From NCBI RefSeq assembly GCF_023558375.1, contig NZ_CP083761.1, positions 4,047,001 through 4,111,000 of the forward strand: a DNA stretch of 64,000 bases. The letters run 5' to 3'. The translations under genes were made by a program, and so were the position numbers. This document shows, one piece after another, positions 9,191 through 17,737 of this stretch. This DNA comes from Chroococcidiopsis sp. CCMEE 29. GTDB taxonomy: Bacteria; Cyanobacteriota; Cyanobacteriia; Cyanobacteriales; Chroococcidiopsidaceae. Position 1 is the stretch's first letter. Every line of letters starts with the position of its first letter. The notes beneath the pieces are model-generated. The model saw nothing but the letters and a program-made list of their open reading frames with translations, made no database searches and was not told the DNA's origin.

Positions 9191-10669
9191 ATGGAAATTC
9201 GAGCGATTGATACGCCACTGTTGGATTGGGCTGGGGAAGGCCTCGCTCTGGGTTTATTTGAAGATGCGGTGGAATTGACGGGTGAGATAGCCCAGCTAGA
9301 TGAAAAGTTTGCTGGTGTCTTAAAGGAATTAATTGCTGAAACGGAATTTAAGGGCAAAGAAGGTAGCAGCGCTGTCACGCGGGTTGGCGGTGGTAGTCCT
9401 ATTCGCAAAGTCATGTTGGTAGGACTAGGAAAACCAGACAGCCTAAAATTAGACACTTGGCGACGAGCAGCAGCTGTTGTTGCCCGGTTAGCTAAAAAGG
9501 AAAAGTGCAAAAGGTTGGGAATTAGTTTGCCGGTGTGGAATAATGACCCCACGGCAACAGCTCAAGCGATCGCAGAAGGCGCTCAACTAGCTTTGTTCCA
9601 AGACAATCGTTTTAAGTCTGAACCGGAAGATAAAGGTTCTGGCGTGGATCAAATTGATTTACTGGGACTGGAAGGTCAGGATGAGCCGATCGCCCGTGCA
9701 AATCAAATCTGCTCTGGTGTGATTTTGGCACGGGAACTTGTTGCTGCCCCAGCTAATGCGGTAACGCCAGTTACGATGGCAGAAACGGCACAAGCGATCG
9801 CCTCTGAATACGGACTTCAAGTGGAAATTTTAGAGCGCGAAGATTGTGAAAAATTGGGGATGGGTGCTTTCTTGGGTGTTGCCCAAGCTTCTGACATCCC
9901 TCCCAAATTTATTCACCTGACATATAAGCCAGAAAGCACCCCTAAGCGGAAGGTGGCGATCATTGGTAAAGGTGTAACTTTCGACTCTGGTGGTCTGAAT
10001 ATTAAAGGCGCTGGCAGCGGCATCGAAACAATGAAAATGGACATGGGCGGTGCAGCGACAACCTTGGGAGCAGCCAAAGCGATCGCTCAGCTAAAACCAG
10101 ATGTTGAGGTTCACTTTATCAGTGCTGTGACGGAGAACATGATTAGTGGTCACGCCATGCATCCAGGTGATATTCTCAAAGCTTCCAATGGTAAAACAAT
10201 TGAAGTCAACAATACAGACGCTGAAGGGCGGTTAACGCTGGCAGATGCCCTGGTGTTTGCCGAAAAGCTGGGCGTAGATGCGATCGTTGATTTAGCAACC
10301 TTGACTGGTGCTTGCATCATTGCCTTAGGAGACGACATTGCTGGTTTGTTTTCTCCCGATGATGGATTAGCTACCCAGTTAGAGAAAGCGGCTGAAGCCG
10401 TTGGGGAAAAAATTTGGCGGATGCCAATGGAAGAAAAGTATTTTGAAGGGCTGAAATCTGGCATTGCCGATATGAAGAATACCGGACCACGTCCTGGCGG
10501 CTCGATTACCGCAGCACTATTCCTGCAGCAGTTCGTTAAAGAAACTGCTTGGGCGCACCTCGATATTGCTGGTCCCGTATGGACAGACAAAGAAAACGGC
10601 TACAACAGTTCTGGGGCAACTGGCTTTGGTGTCAGAACACTGGTGAATTGGGTGTTGGCTGAAGTTTAA
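9191..10669 (+). CDS. pepA: Leucyl aminopeptidase (peptidase M17)
   Basis: 492 residues from ATG at 9191 ([13 protein letters not shown], the usual cyanobacterial N-terminus); a TTG 14 codons upstream is an alternative but unlikely start. The enzyme is a hexameric di-metal cytosolic aminopeptidase that removes N-terminal residues during peptide turnover. The catalytic domain shows [14 protein letters not shown] with metal and catalytic residues, MKMDMGGAA, and the M17 signature NTDAEGRL. The C-terminal [13 protein letters not shown] is also typical. The sequence appears intact. Confidence 0.95.
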   Translation: MEIRAIDTPLLDWAGEGLALGLFEDAVELTGEIAQLDEKFAGVLKELIAETEFKGKEGSSAVTRVGGGSPIRKVMLVGLGKPDSLKLDTWRRAAAVVARLAKKEKCKRLGISLPVWNNDPTATAQAIAEGAQLALFQDNRFKSEPEDKGSGVDQIDLLGLEGQDEPIARANQICSGVILARELVAAPANAVTPVTMAETAQAIASEYGLQVEILEREDCEKLGMGAFLGVAQASDIPPKFIHLTYKPESTPKRKVAIIGKGVTFDSGGLNIKGAGSGIETMKMDMGGAATTLGAAKAIAQLKPDVEVHFISAVTENMISGHAMHPGDILKASNGKTIEVNNTDAEGRLTLADALVFAEKLGVDAIVDLATLTGACIIALGDDIAGLFSPDDGLATQLEKAAEAVGEKIWRMPMEEKYFEGLKSGIADMKNTGPRPGGSITAALFLQQFVKETAWAHLDIAGPVWTDKENGYNSSGATGFGVRTLVNWVLAEV

Positions 10670-10699
10670 CGGATCGCGGAAGTCCCCACCCTCAATGTA

Positions 10700-10762
10700 C
10701 TCTAGTCGAAGTGACATCCTCCCAGCTCCAAGCCTACGGCTATGAAGTGGGACTCCTCACGG
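10700..10762 (-). repeat. Relic right end of an IS200/IS605 (TnpB-type) element
   Basis: Read on the minus strand, GGAGTCCCACTTCATAGCC and GTAGGCTTGGAGCTGGGAGG-ATGTCA resemble the right end following the intact tnpB at 24371-24408 (GGAATCTCC, TTTAGGCTGGAGAGGATGTCA). No tnpB remains beside it. Confidence 0.45.
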
Positions 10763-10778
10763 TTGAGGTTAAATCTGC

Positions 10779-11490
10779 TTAGGGCTCCTGCAAGAATAAG
10801 TTAAACAATGATGCTCCTATCCTTGGGTTGATTTGATAATTCCACTCCCCGTGAAATTCGTGGCGCTCAATCGCGATGGCATTAAACTCCTCATCAGTGA
10901 TTTTGATGCCTTTAGGATAAGAGGCGTCATCCAGTTCGGCTCGGAGCTTTAATCCAGTTTGGGTAATCGTATGCCTAATCAGATTGACGACTACTTGTCT
11001 GCTGATTAACGGCTGTCCCTGCCAGTTTTGGGAAATTTGACTAAACATCTGATGCTCAATATCGTCGAATCGTTTCCACCGCAAATTCTGCTGTGTTGTG
11101 CTCAATCCCTACACTCACTCACCCTTGATTGGAGGACAAGTCATAGACCCCGGAAGGAATGACTTTACCCAGTTTTGGATTGACAAAGTTGTGAGCATTG
11201 ACTTGTGGGGGATTCTGTTTAGGTCGCCATTGTTGTCCGGCATTGTAAAACTCTCCAATCAACTCTCGCTTTTTGGCATCCACCGAAATCACCGGTTGCC
11301 CTGCTTTTTGTTGCTGTTGCACACGTGTGGCAATCTGTTGAAACTGAGCATCTCGGTCTGGGTGATTCTTGCCACTTCATTAGGGAGCTGACTTAGTGAC
11401 TCTAGCTCTTGCACTCCAGCATAAATGGTCGCCCGTGACATACCCGTTGCCTCTGCCACGCGACTCACGCCTCCCCACCCATCTCCAATG
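10779..11490 (-). pseudogene. ISAzo13-family transposase remnant
   Basis: Several frames of one decayed gene are visible on the minus strand. Near 11490-11400 an N-terminal helix-turn-helix reads GGVSRVAEATGMSRATIYAGVQELE. At 11322-11119 comes the catalytic-core piece PVISVDAKKRELIGEFYNAGQQW, and at 11105-10779 a C-terminal piece with RWKRFDDIEHQMFSQISQNW and KITDEEFNAIAIERHEFHGEWNY. These are hallmarks of ISAzo13-type (DDE) transposases. The middle is missing and the pieces are out of frame, so it is inactive. Confidence 0.75.
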
Positions 11491-11708
11491 CATTAACTTG
11501 TATAACTTATTTTTGCGCAATTCCTAAGGTCTGGAAAACCCCATTGCAATTTACCCGTTTCCTCCTTGCTGATAAAAAATGATTTCATCTTTAGACTGGT
11601 TAACAATAATCTACAAAGATAGACCCGATAGGCCGATTTAAAGAGCGAAAATAGAATTACAGAGGGTTTTCGACTAAAGTTTTGCCTTAAACTGGGAGTC
11701 TGCTATCA

Positions 11709-14700
11709 GTGGTATTACAAGTACAAAAAAGCACCTACGAAGCTAAAACACAAGAAATTGCCAAACAACTCCTAGCCGCTACGCGGGAGAATCGCTCGTT
11801 TTTTGCCTCCTTGCGAGACCAAATGCGCTGGGATGATAAGCTACTCGCTTGGGCAATGGGTAATCCAGGACTACGGGTGCAGTTGTTTCGCTTCATTGAC
11901 TGTCTGCCTGCACTGCGTAGCAAGTCGGAAATTGCGGCTCACTTAAAAGAATATCTAGGCGATGAGTCAGTTGAACTCCCAGCAGCTCTGAAAGGAATAC
12001 TTAATTTTGCTAACCCAGATTCGATGCCAGGACAGGTAGCGGCGACAACAGTTGCTACAGCGGTTGAAACCCTGGCTCATAAATATATTGCTGGAGAAAA
12101 TATTAAACAGGTAATCAAGACGGTTGAGCGCTTGCGGAAGGAAAAAATGGCATTTACCATTGACCTTCTGGGAGAAGCAGTGATTACAGAAGCAGAGGCG
12201 CAGTCATATCTGAATCGCTACCTGGAATTGGTTAGCCAACTAGCGGCAGAGGCAAAGACATGGACACCGATCGCAGCCATTGACCAAGCGAATGGAGAAG
12301 ATATACCACAAGTTCAAGTTTCCGTCAAGCTAACGGCGTTTTACTCTCAGTTTGACCCTCTAGATGCTCAGGGCAGTCAGGAGCGAGTGAGCGATCGCAT
12401 CCGTATACTGTTGCGTCACGGTCAAAAGTTAGGGGCAGCTGTTCACTTTGATATGGAACAGTACGCCTACAAAGACATTACCCTCTCTATCCTCAAACAA
12501 CTATTAATGGAAGAGGAATTTCGCTCACGCACAGATGTAGGTATAACTATCCAGGCGTATTTGCGTGACAGTCAGCAAGATCTGCGGGATTTAATTGCCT
12601 GGGCAAAACAGCGTGGCTATCCTCTAACAGTGCGCTTGGTCAAGGGTGCTTATTGGGATCAGGAAACAATTAAGGCAGCTCAGAAAGATTGGTCACAGCC
12701 AGTTTACAACAACAAAGCGGAAACAGATGCGAATTTTGAGGCACTCACCCAACTATTGCTAGAAAATCACGAGTACCTTTACTCAGCAATTGGCAGTCAT
12801 AACGTGCGATCGCAAGCTCACGCGATCTCCATCGCTGAAACCCTCAACATCCCCCGTCGTCGGTTTGAAATGCAAGTCCTCTACGGCATGGGGGATAAGC
12901 TAGCAAAAGCCTTGGTTGATCGGGGTTATCGAGTGCGGGTGTATTGCCCTTATGGTGAACTGCTACCAGGGATGGCTTACCTGATTCGGCGGTTGCTGGA
13001 AAACACAGCCAACAGTTCCTTTCTACGTCAAAGCCTAGAAGAACGCCCAATTGAGGAACTACTAGCACCCCCAGTTGTAAAAGACGCGGAGAAGTTGGTT
13101 AAAGAAATCCCCGCGTCCCCGCGTCCCCGTGTCTCCGCGTCCTCTTTCTTCAATGCAGCAGATACAGACTACGCAGAAATAGAAGCAAGAGAGCGATCGC
13201 AACAAGCATTTCAACAAGTTCGTAAACAACTGGGTAAAACTTATTTGCCGCTGATTAATGGTGAATATCAACCGACCCAGGAAAACATTGATTCCCTCAA
13301 TCCCTCTAACTACACAGAGGTAATTGGTCAAGTTGGACTAATCTCAGTTGAACAGGCAGAACAGGCGGTACAGGCGGCAAAAGCTGCCTTCCCCATGTGG
13401 CAACGTACACCCGTAAGGCAACGTGCTGGAGTATTGCGTAAAGCTGCTGATTTAATGGAACAACGACGAGCAGAATTAGCCAGTTGGATTGTCCTGGAAG
13501 TCGGCAAGCCAGTGCGGGAAGCAGATGCAGAGGTATCAGAGGCAATTGACTTCTGCCGCTACTACGCTGCGGAAATGGAACGGCTAGAGCCAGGTTACAA
13601 TTACGACCTACCTGGAGAAATAAATCGCTATTACTACCAGCCGCGTGGTGTTGCTGTGGTGATTTCGCCCTGGAATTTCCCCTTAGCGATCGCGACTGGC
13701 ATGACAGTTGCAGCCCTTGTTGCTGGTAACTGCACTCTCCTTAAGCCGGCTGAGACATCCACGGTGATTGCGGCGAAACTGACCGAAATTCTAGTAGAAG
13801 CTGGAATACCAAAAGGAGTATTTCAGTTTGTGCCAGGGAAAGGCTCAAAAGTAGGCGCTTACCTCGTTAAGCATCCCGATGTCCACTTGATTGCTTTTAC
13901 TGGTTCTCAGGCGGTGGGTTGCCGAATCTATGCAGATGCAGCAATAGTACAAGCAAAGCAGAAGCACCTGAAGCGAGTAATCGCTGAAATGGGTGGCAAG
14001 AACGCCATCATTGTGGATGAAAGTGCTGACCTGGATCAAGCAGTCGTCGGGGTTGTGCAATCGGCTTTTGGTTACAGCGGTCAAAAGTGTTCTGCTGCAT
14101 CAAGGGTGATTGTGCTGGAACCGATTTATGAAAACTTTTTGCGGCGTTTAGTTGAAGCCACGCGATCGCTCAATCTTGGCGAAACCGAGTTGCCGAGTAC
14201 TCAGGTTGGTCCGGTGATTGATGCTACAGCTAGAGATCGAATCCGCGAGTATATTGAGCAAGGTAAAGCAGAAGCACAAGTAGAGCTGGAACTGCCAGCA
14301 CCCGACACCGGATATTTTATTGGTCCGGCGATCTTCAGTGAAGTTCCCCCGAACGCTACGATTGCTCAAGAAGAAATTTTTGGTCCAGTTGTGGCAGTGA
14401 TTCGAGTGAAGGATTTTCAGGAAGCGATCGCCGTTGCCAACAATACAAATTTCGCCCTGACAGGTGGAATTTACTCCCGGACACCATCCCATATTCAGCT
14501 AGCACAAGAGCAATTTGAAGTGGGTAACTTATATATCAATCGCACAACTACGGGTGCGATCGTGGCACGGCAACCGTTTGGTGGTTCTAAACTTTCTGGG
14601 ATCGGTTCTAAAGCAGGCGGTCCCGACTACTTGCTCCAATTTCTAGAACCGCGCACAGTGACAGAGAATATTCAACGCCAAGGCTTTGCCCCAATTGAAG

Positions 14701-14711
14701 GTGCAGATTAG
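11709..14711 (+). CDS. putA: Bifunctional proline dehydrogenase / L-glutamate-gamma-semialdehyde dehydrogenase
   Basis: 1000 residues from GTG at 11709 (GGGAG about 10 bases upstream). It oxidises proline to glutamate in two steps. The PRODH FAD barrel occupies about residues 55-440 (SVKLTAFYSQFDPLD; VRLVKGAYWDQE; QVLYGMGDKLA; RVYCPYGELLPGMAYLIRRLLENTANSSF). The aldehyde dehydrogenase domain occupies about 500-985 (VVISPWNFPLAIATGM; AFTGSQAVG; IAEMGGKNAI; catalytic Cys in GYSGQKCSAAS; EEIFGPV). There is no N-terminal ribbon-helix-helix DNA-binding domain, so unlike E. coli PutA it should not be a repressor. The linker carries an octamer repeat (13109-13144). Confidence 0.95.
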   Translation: MVLQVQKSTYEAKTQEIAKQLLAATRENRSFFASLRDQMRWDDKLLAWAMGNPGLRVQLFRFIDCLPALRSKSEIAAHLKEYLGDESVELPAALKGILNFANPDSMPGQVAATTVATAVETLAHKYIAGENIKQVIKTVERLRKEKMAFTIDLLGEAVITEAEAQSYLNRYLELVSQLAAEAKTWTPIAAIDQANGEDIPQVQVSVKLTAFYSQFDPLDAQGSQERVSDRIRILLRHGQKLGAAVHFDMEQYAYKDITLSILKQLLMEEEFRSRTDVGITIQAYLRDSQQDLRDLIAWAKQRGYPLTVRLVKGAYWDQETIKAAQKDWSQPVYNNKAETDANFEALTQLLLENHEYLYSAIGSHNVRSQAHAISIAETLNIPRRRFEMQVLYGMGDKLAKALVDRGYRVRVYCPYGELLPGMAYLIRRLLENTANSSFLRQSLEERPIEELLAPPVVKDAEKLVKEIPASPRPRVSASSFFNAADTDYAEIEARERSQQAFQQVRKQLGKTYLPLINGEYQPTQENIDSLNPSNYTEVIGQVGLISVEQAEQAVQAAKAAFPMWQRTPVRQRAGVLRKAADLMEQRRAELASWIVLEVGKPVREADAEVSEAIDFCRYYAAEMERLEPGYNYDLPGEINRYYYQPRGVAVVISPWNFPLAIATGMTVAALVAGNCTLLKPAETSTVIAAKLTEILVEAGIPKGVFQFVPGKGSKVGAYLVKHPDVHLIAFTGSQAVGCRIYADAAIVQAKQKHLKRVIAEMGGKNAIIVDESADLDQAVVGVVQSAFGYSGQKCSAASRVIVLEPIYENFLRRLVEATRSLNLGETELPSTQVGPVIDATARDRIREYIEQGKAEAQVELELPAPDTGYFIGPAIFSEVPPNATIAQEEIFGPVVAVIRVKDFQEAIAVANNTNFALTGGIYSRTPSHIQLAQEQFEVGNLYINRTTTGAIVARQPFGGSKLSGIGSKAGGPDYLLQFLEPRTVTENIQRQGFAPIEGAD
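13109..13144 (+). repeat. CGCGTCCC octamer-type repeat inside the putA linker
   Basis: About four imperfect units of CCGCGTCC in a row lie in frame between the two enzyme domains of the proline catabolism gene, coding PASPRPRVSAS (residues about 467-478). This type of short repeat is usually intergenic in cyanobacteria. Confidence 0.7.
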
Positions 14712-14778
14712 GGTAGGGAGAAAAGCTTATCGTGTAGGGCAGATAAAATTGTATAGAGATGCAAGGAGAATTCCAACC

Positions 14779-14997
14779 ATACAGACTGACAACATCTCAG
14801 AGCAAAGACTACTCGAAAAGATCCGTCAGCTTCTTCCCGAACAGGTTTTGCAGGTTGAAGGCTTCATCGATTCTCTCTATCAGCAGAATTTAGACGACGG
14901 CATCATTTTAGCCGCAGCAAAACTTTCTGAGCCAGTTCTGCATAGAATCTGGGATAACCCTGATGATGCTGAGTATGACCAACTAGGAATTTGGTGA
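14779..14997 (+). pseudogene. Orphan antitoxin-like (DUF2281-type) gene with a damaged start codon
   Basis: The reading frame encodes TDNISEQRLLEKIRQLLPEQVLQVEGFIDSLYQ and ends LHRIWDNPDDAEYDQLGIW. This is the pattern of small cyanobacterial antitoxin-like proteins. A good ribosome binding site, AAGGAGA (14763-14769), stands nine bases before the codon ATA at 14779, where ATG would be expected. The frame is open further upstream into the 3' end of the proline catabolism gene, so initiation at another codon is possible. No toxin gene follows. Probably a silenced orphan. Confidence 0.5.
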
Positions 14998-15178
14998 TGT
15001 GGTTCTAGTACCCTTTCCTTGCACCAACTAAATTACTAGTAAGAAACGTCCGGCAGTCGTTGTTAGATCGTGAGGTAATTTTTGGATGCAAAATATCAAG
15101 ATTATTGTTGAAGGCGTTTTGGTAGCAATCGTACAGAAACTTACGCGCTTGGCTGAAAGCTTTTACTGGTGGATAAGT

Positions 15179-15299
15179 CATACCAAATCCGGGTTAGTCA
15201 CCCTCTTTTCCAGTAGTCCGCGACGGCGGACTTTGTTCGTGTAGCTGCGACTTCTAGTCGTCAGGGCTAAAAGGGGGCTATAAAAGTGGATTTAGTATA
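15179..15299. repeat. MITE-like palindromic element (121 bp)
   Basis: The ends CATACCAAATCC and GGATTTAGTATA are near-perfect inverted repeats, continued inside by CACCCTCTTTT against AAAAGGGGGC. The centre holds GTCCGCGACGGCGGACTTTG and GCGACTTCTAGTCGTC, both self-complementary. The end motif resembles that of the elements at 22520 and 49408. No coding sequence. Confidence 0.6.
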
Positions 15300-15460
15300 A
15301 TTTCCTGATTCCGAAAGCACGAATTGTGACGAGACGATTTAAAGCTGCTACTAAAGCAGGCGCACTGTAACGAGTTGGAGAACGGCGCAACTGGTCTAAA
15401 GGAGTCTGCTGTTTTTTTTCGTTGACGTTTAAGATAGACTCCAGTTTAGTTCGTTGCTCA
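15292..15460 (-). pseudogene. Tn3-family transposase fragment (DUF4158 part)
   Basis: On the minus strand the frame reads QRTKLESILNVNEKKQQTPLDQLRRSPTRYSAPALVAALNRLVTIRAFGI, which matches the N-terminal DUF4158 region of Tn3-type transposases. Upstream it runs into an unrelated dispersed palindrome, downstream it ends. Nothing else of a Tn3 element is present. The remaining sequence from 14998 to 15786 contains only the repeats listed. Confidence 0.55.
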
Positions 15461-15467
15461 GGAGCCG

Positions 15468-15540
15468 GCAGATGTGGCATGGGCATCTTTGCCTGTGCAG
15501 GCTGGAAGCCTACCCCACAAATCAAATCAGGTTGCTATAG
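15468..15540 (+). repeat. Dispersed palindromic repeat, copy 1
   Basis: GGGCATCTTTGCCTGTGCAGG-CTGGAAGCC followed by CCCACAAAT and TTGCTATA recurs in opposite orientation at 38682-38745. The core CAGGCTGGAAGCCTG is self-complementary in the second copy. Confidence 0.75.
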
Positions 15541-15843
15541 AGCTAATAGAATTAGCCAGAAGACTTGGCATCAGCGCGATCGCCTCTCTCAATTAAGGCA
15601 GGACGATCGGACAAGGACACATTTCTCCTGATTTCTTATTTTTGCGTACACTCCCTACAGCTCAAGTACGCAACGGCATGGCTAAACTGGTAAAGATAGC
15701 GGTGTGTCACCAACGCTGAGGTATTTGAGTCGTTGAAAGATGATGCTATCGCTCCAGCTATTGGCAACTAGGAGTAGACACTGATATTGTTCGTACAAAG
15801 CTTCAAGTTTTCATATTCGTGGAGTGAGTGGAGGAAAAATACT

Positions 15844-16161
15844 TTGAGCTACTTCCGTGAGGCAAAAGCCCATTTTGTTGCGAGTCATCAGCATCCCATC
15901 AACCAATTTCTGCATCACTTGACTAATGTGCTGGCGATCGCAGCGATTGTCTTACTGTTTTATGATTGGCGATTGACAATTTTTTGCTTGGTGCTAACTC
16001 AAGTTTTTGCTCTCGGTGGACATGCCGTGTTTGAGAAGAATGAACCAGCTTTTATGAAGTATCCTGTCTGGATTACCATCCCTACATCCCTGATATGGTC
16101 ATTCGAAAATTGGTTTGGTCTGCGCCACATCTGGCTCTACTTCAAGCAAAAAACTGCTTAA
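15844..16161 (+). CDS. DUF962 / Mpo1-like membrane protein
   Basis: 105 residues if translation starts at TTG 15844, which has GTGGAGG nine bases upstream; a further in-frame TTG at 15787 would add 19 residues without a clear binding site. The sequence (YFREAKAHFVASHQHPINQFLHHL, two hydrophobic stretches, then GGHAVFEKNEPA, then LRHIWLYF) matches the DUF962 family. The conserved His residues (SHQHP, HHL, GH) fit the metal-binding pattern of yeast Mpo1, a dioxygenase that alpha-oxidises 2-hydroxy fatty acids. The role in cyanobacteria is unknown. Confidence 0.75.
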   Translation: MSYFREAKAHFVASHQHPINQFLHHLTNVLAIAAIVLLFYDWRLTIFCLVLTQVFALGGHAVFEKNEPAFMKYPVWITIPTSLIWSFENWFGLRHIWLYFKQKTA

Positions 16162-16224
16162 CATAGGCAACCAGCAAATTAGGCAGCAGTATATTTCTGT
16201 CAATCATTCATTCAAGGAACAATT

Positions 16225-17634
16225 ATGTATCAAGGTTTAGCAGTAATTGATGCAGATGCTCATAAGCTAGAAAATCCCTTGGTGCTGCGGGATTATCTGG
16301 AGCCAGAGTATCGCGATCGCATCGGTTTAGTCATTGACAGTCTCGGTGACCAACGGGCGCGGATTGTAGATTTTAATCCGGCAACAGGTAAAAACGACTT
16401 TATGCGGATGTTCCCGCAACCTCAGGGACTGGGTAAAGGTGGCTTTCGGAACCTGCATCCAGATACAACTTTGGGTGCGATGTTCAATCGCCTACGGATT
16501 GAACATATGAATCAGGAAGGCGTTGATGTTCACGTAATTTACGGCACACTTAACCTGATCTTCTCTAGCCTTTTAGATAAGGATCTAGCGATCGCCCTCT
16601 GCCGCGCCTACAACAGCTATATGGCTGATGACTGTCGAGGCTACGATAATCGACTCAAACCGATTGGTGTATTACCTCTCCAGGATGTGGATGCGGCTGT
16701 TGCTGAGATGCACCGCTGCATCAATGAACTTGGCATGATTAGCGTTGCTGTTGCTCCGAATATGCCAATTCCTCACCCTAAAGCACCTGAGGCTTTTCCG
16801 GATGTCCGGCTCTGCAAGACGATCAGCCATCCTGACTTTAGACCGATCCTTCAAGCTGCTGCTGATTTGGATATTGGGCTAGGCATTCACGGCGGACCAG
16901 GTTCTTACATGGTAGGTGGTATTTCCGACTACACCGAAACTTTTGTCCTGACCCACATCTTTGTGCAACGAAACCAGCAACAGTTGGCGCTTGCCCGAAT
17001 GGTGTTTGATGGAGCCTTTGAGCAGTTTCCCACCCTGCGAGTTGGATTTTTAGAAGGTGGTTGTGGTTGGGTACCCGATTTAGCCCATGCTTTTCACGAG
17101 CATTGGGAAAAACGCATCCGTGACTTTGATCCTAAGCATCCCTATCGTCCCTCTCTGATGGAATTCACCAAACTGATGATTCAGGAAAGAGGTAGCCATA
17201 ACAACATTAACCTAATTAGTCAAGCTAAAAACTTGTTCGATCTATTGTGGAATACTAAGCACGATCCCACAAAGATTGAGGATGAAAGCCTTTATGAGCA
17301 TTACGATCTGCGTCATCGAGACCCCATGGAGTATTTTGAACGTGGTCAAATCTTTACCTCTTTTGAGTCAGACGATCCCGGTCCGGCTTATCTTCACATC
17401 GCGATGGGTGAGATAGGTAAGCGCTTGGCTTGCTTCTCTGGCGATTATGGTCACTGGGATGGCGTACTCCATAACTGTGTCAAAGATGCAGCTGAAGTTG
17501 CCGATTATGACCCAGAGCATCTAGGACTTTTGCTGGCTGGTAATGCTTTAGCTCTTTATGGCGATCGCCTGCGTCAATCCTTACCCAATTACCTATTAGA
17601 ACAAACATCGAATCTGACCAGTATACTTGATTAA
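16225..17634 (+). CDS. Amidohydrolase-family (PF04909) metal-dependent hydrolase
   Basis: 469 residues with AAGGAA eight bases before the ATG. The TIM-barrel metal motif appears near the N-terminus as VIDADAHKLE (residues 8-17). It is followed by LDIGLGIHGGPGS (about 211-223), which carries the second metal-ligand histidine region, and FLEGGCGWVPDL (about 274-285). The ending FSGDYGHWDGVLHN carries the late Asp/His. These are typical of the Amidohydro_2 family (decarboxylases and hydrolases such as ACMSD and vanillate-type enzymes). The substrate cannot be deduced. The gene lies alone; 103 bases separate it from the radical SAM gene. Confidence 0.85.
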   Translation: MYQGLAVIDADAHKLENPLVLRDYLEPEYRDRIGLVIDSLGDQRARIVDFNPATGKNDFMRMFPQPQGLGKGGFRNLHPDTTLGAMFNRLRIEHMNQEGVDVHVIYGTLNLIFSSLLDKDLAIALCRAYNSYMADDCRGYDNRLKPIGVLPLQDVDAAVAEMHRCINELGMISVAVAPNMPIPHPKAPEAFPDVRLCKTISHPDFRPILQAAADLDIGLGIHGGPGSYMVGGISDYTETFVLTHIFVQRNQQQLALARMVFDGAFEQFPTLRVGFLEGGCGWVPDLAHAFHEHWEKRIRDFDPKHPYRPSLMEFTKLMIQERGSHNNINLISQAKNLFDLLWNTKHDPTKIEDESLYEHYDLRHRDPMEYFERGQIFTSFESDDPGPAYLHIAMGEIGKRLACFSGDYGHWDGVLHNCVKDAAEVADYDPEHLGLLLAGNALALYGDRLRQSLPNYLLEQTSNLTSILD

Positions 17635-17688
17635 TCAAGAGGCTAGAGGAAACTGGGGATGAGAGGAAATGAAAAGTGTATTCTTCCC

Positions 17689-17717
17689 TAACCTCTAACC
17701 CCTAACCCCTAACCCCT
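17689..17717. repeat. CCCCTAA heptamer run
   Basis: Four tandem units of the type CCTAACC in the gap before the radical SAM gene. The same heptamer occurs at 7467-7493. Confidence 0.6.
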
Positions 17718-17737
17718 TCTTAAAGGAGTGACATTAA

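Noticed and set aside
9106-10590. Long reading frames on the minus strand across pepA
   Set aside because: They lie opposite a clearly conserved enzyme, have no ribosome binding sites and show no protein-like composition.
12844-14492. Several minus-strand frames across the proline catabolism gene
   Set aside because: Shadows of a highly conserved coding sequence.
15287-15525. A 77-codon minus-strand frame beginning in the dispersed palindrome
   Set aside because: Its first third is the repeat; only the Tn3-like part is meaningful, so it was annotated as a fragment and not as a gene.
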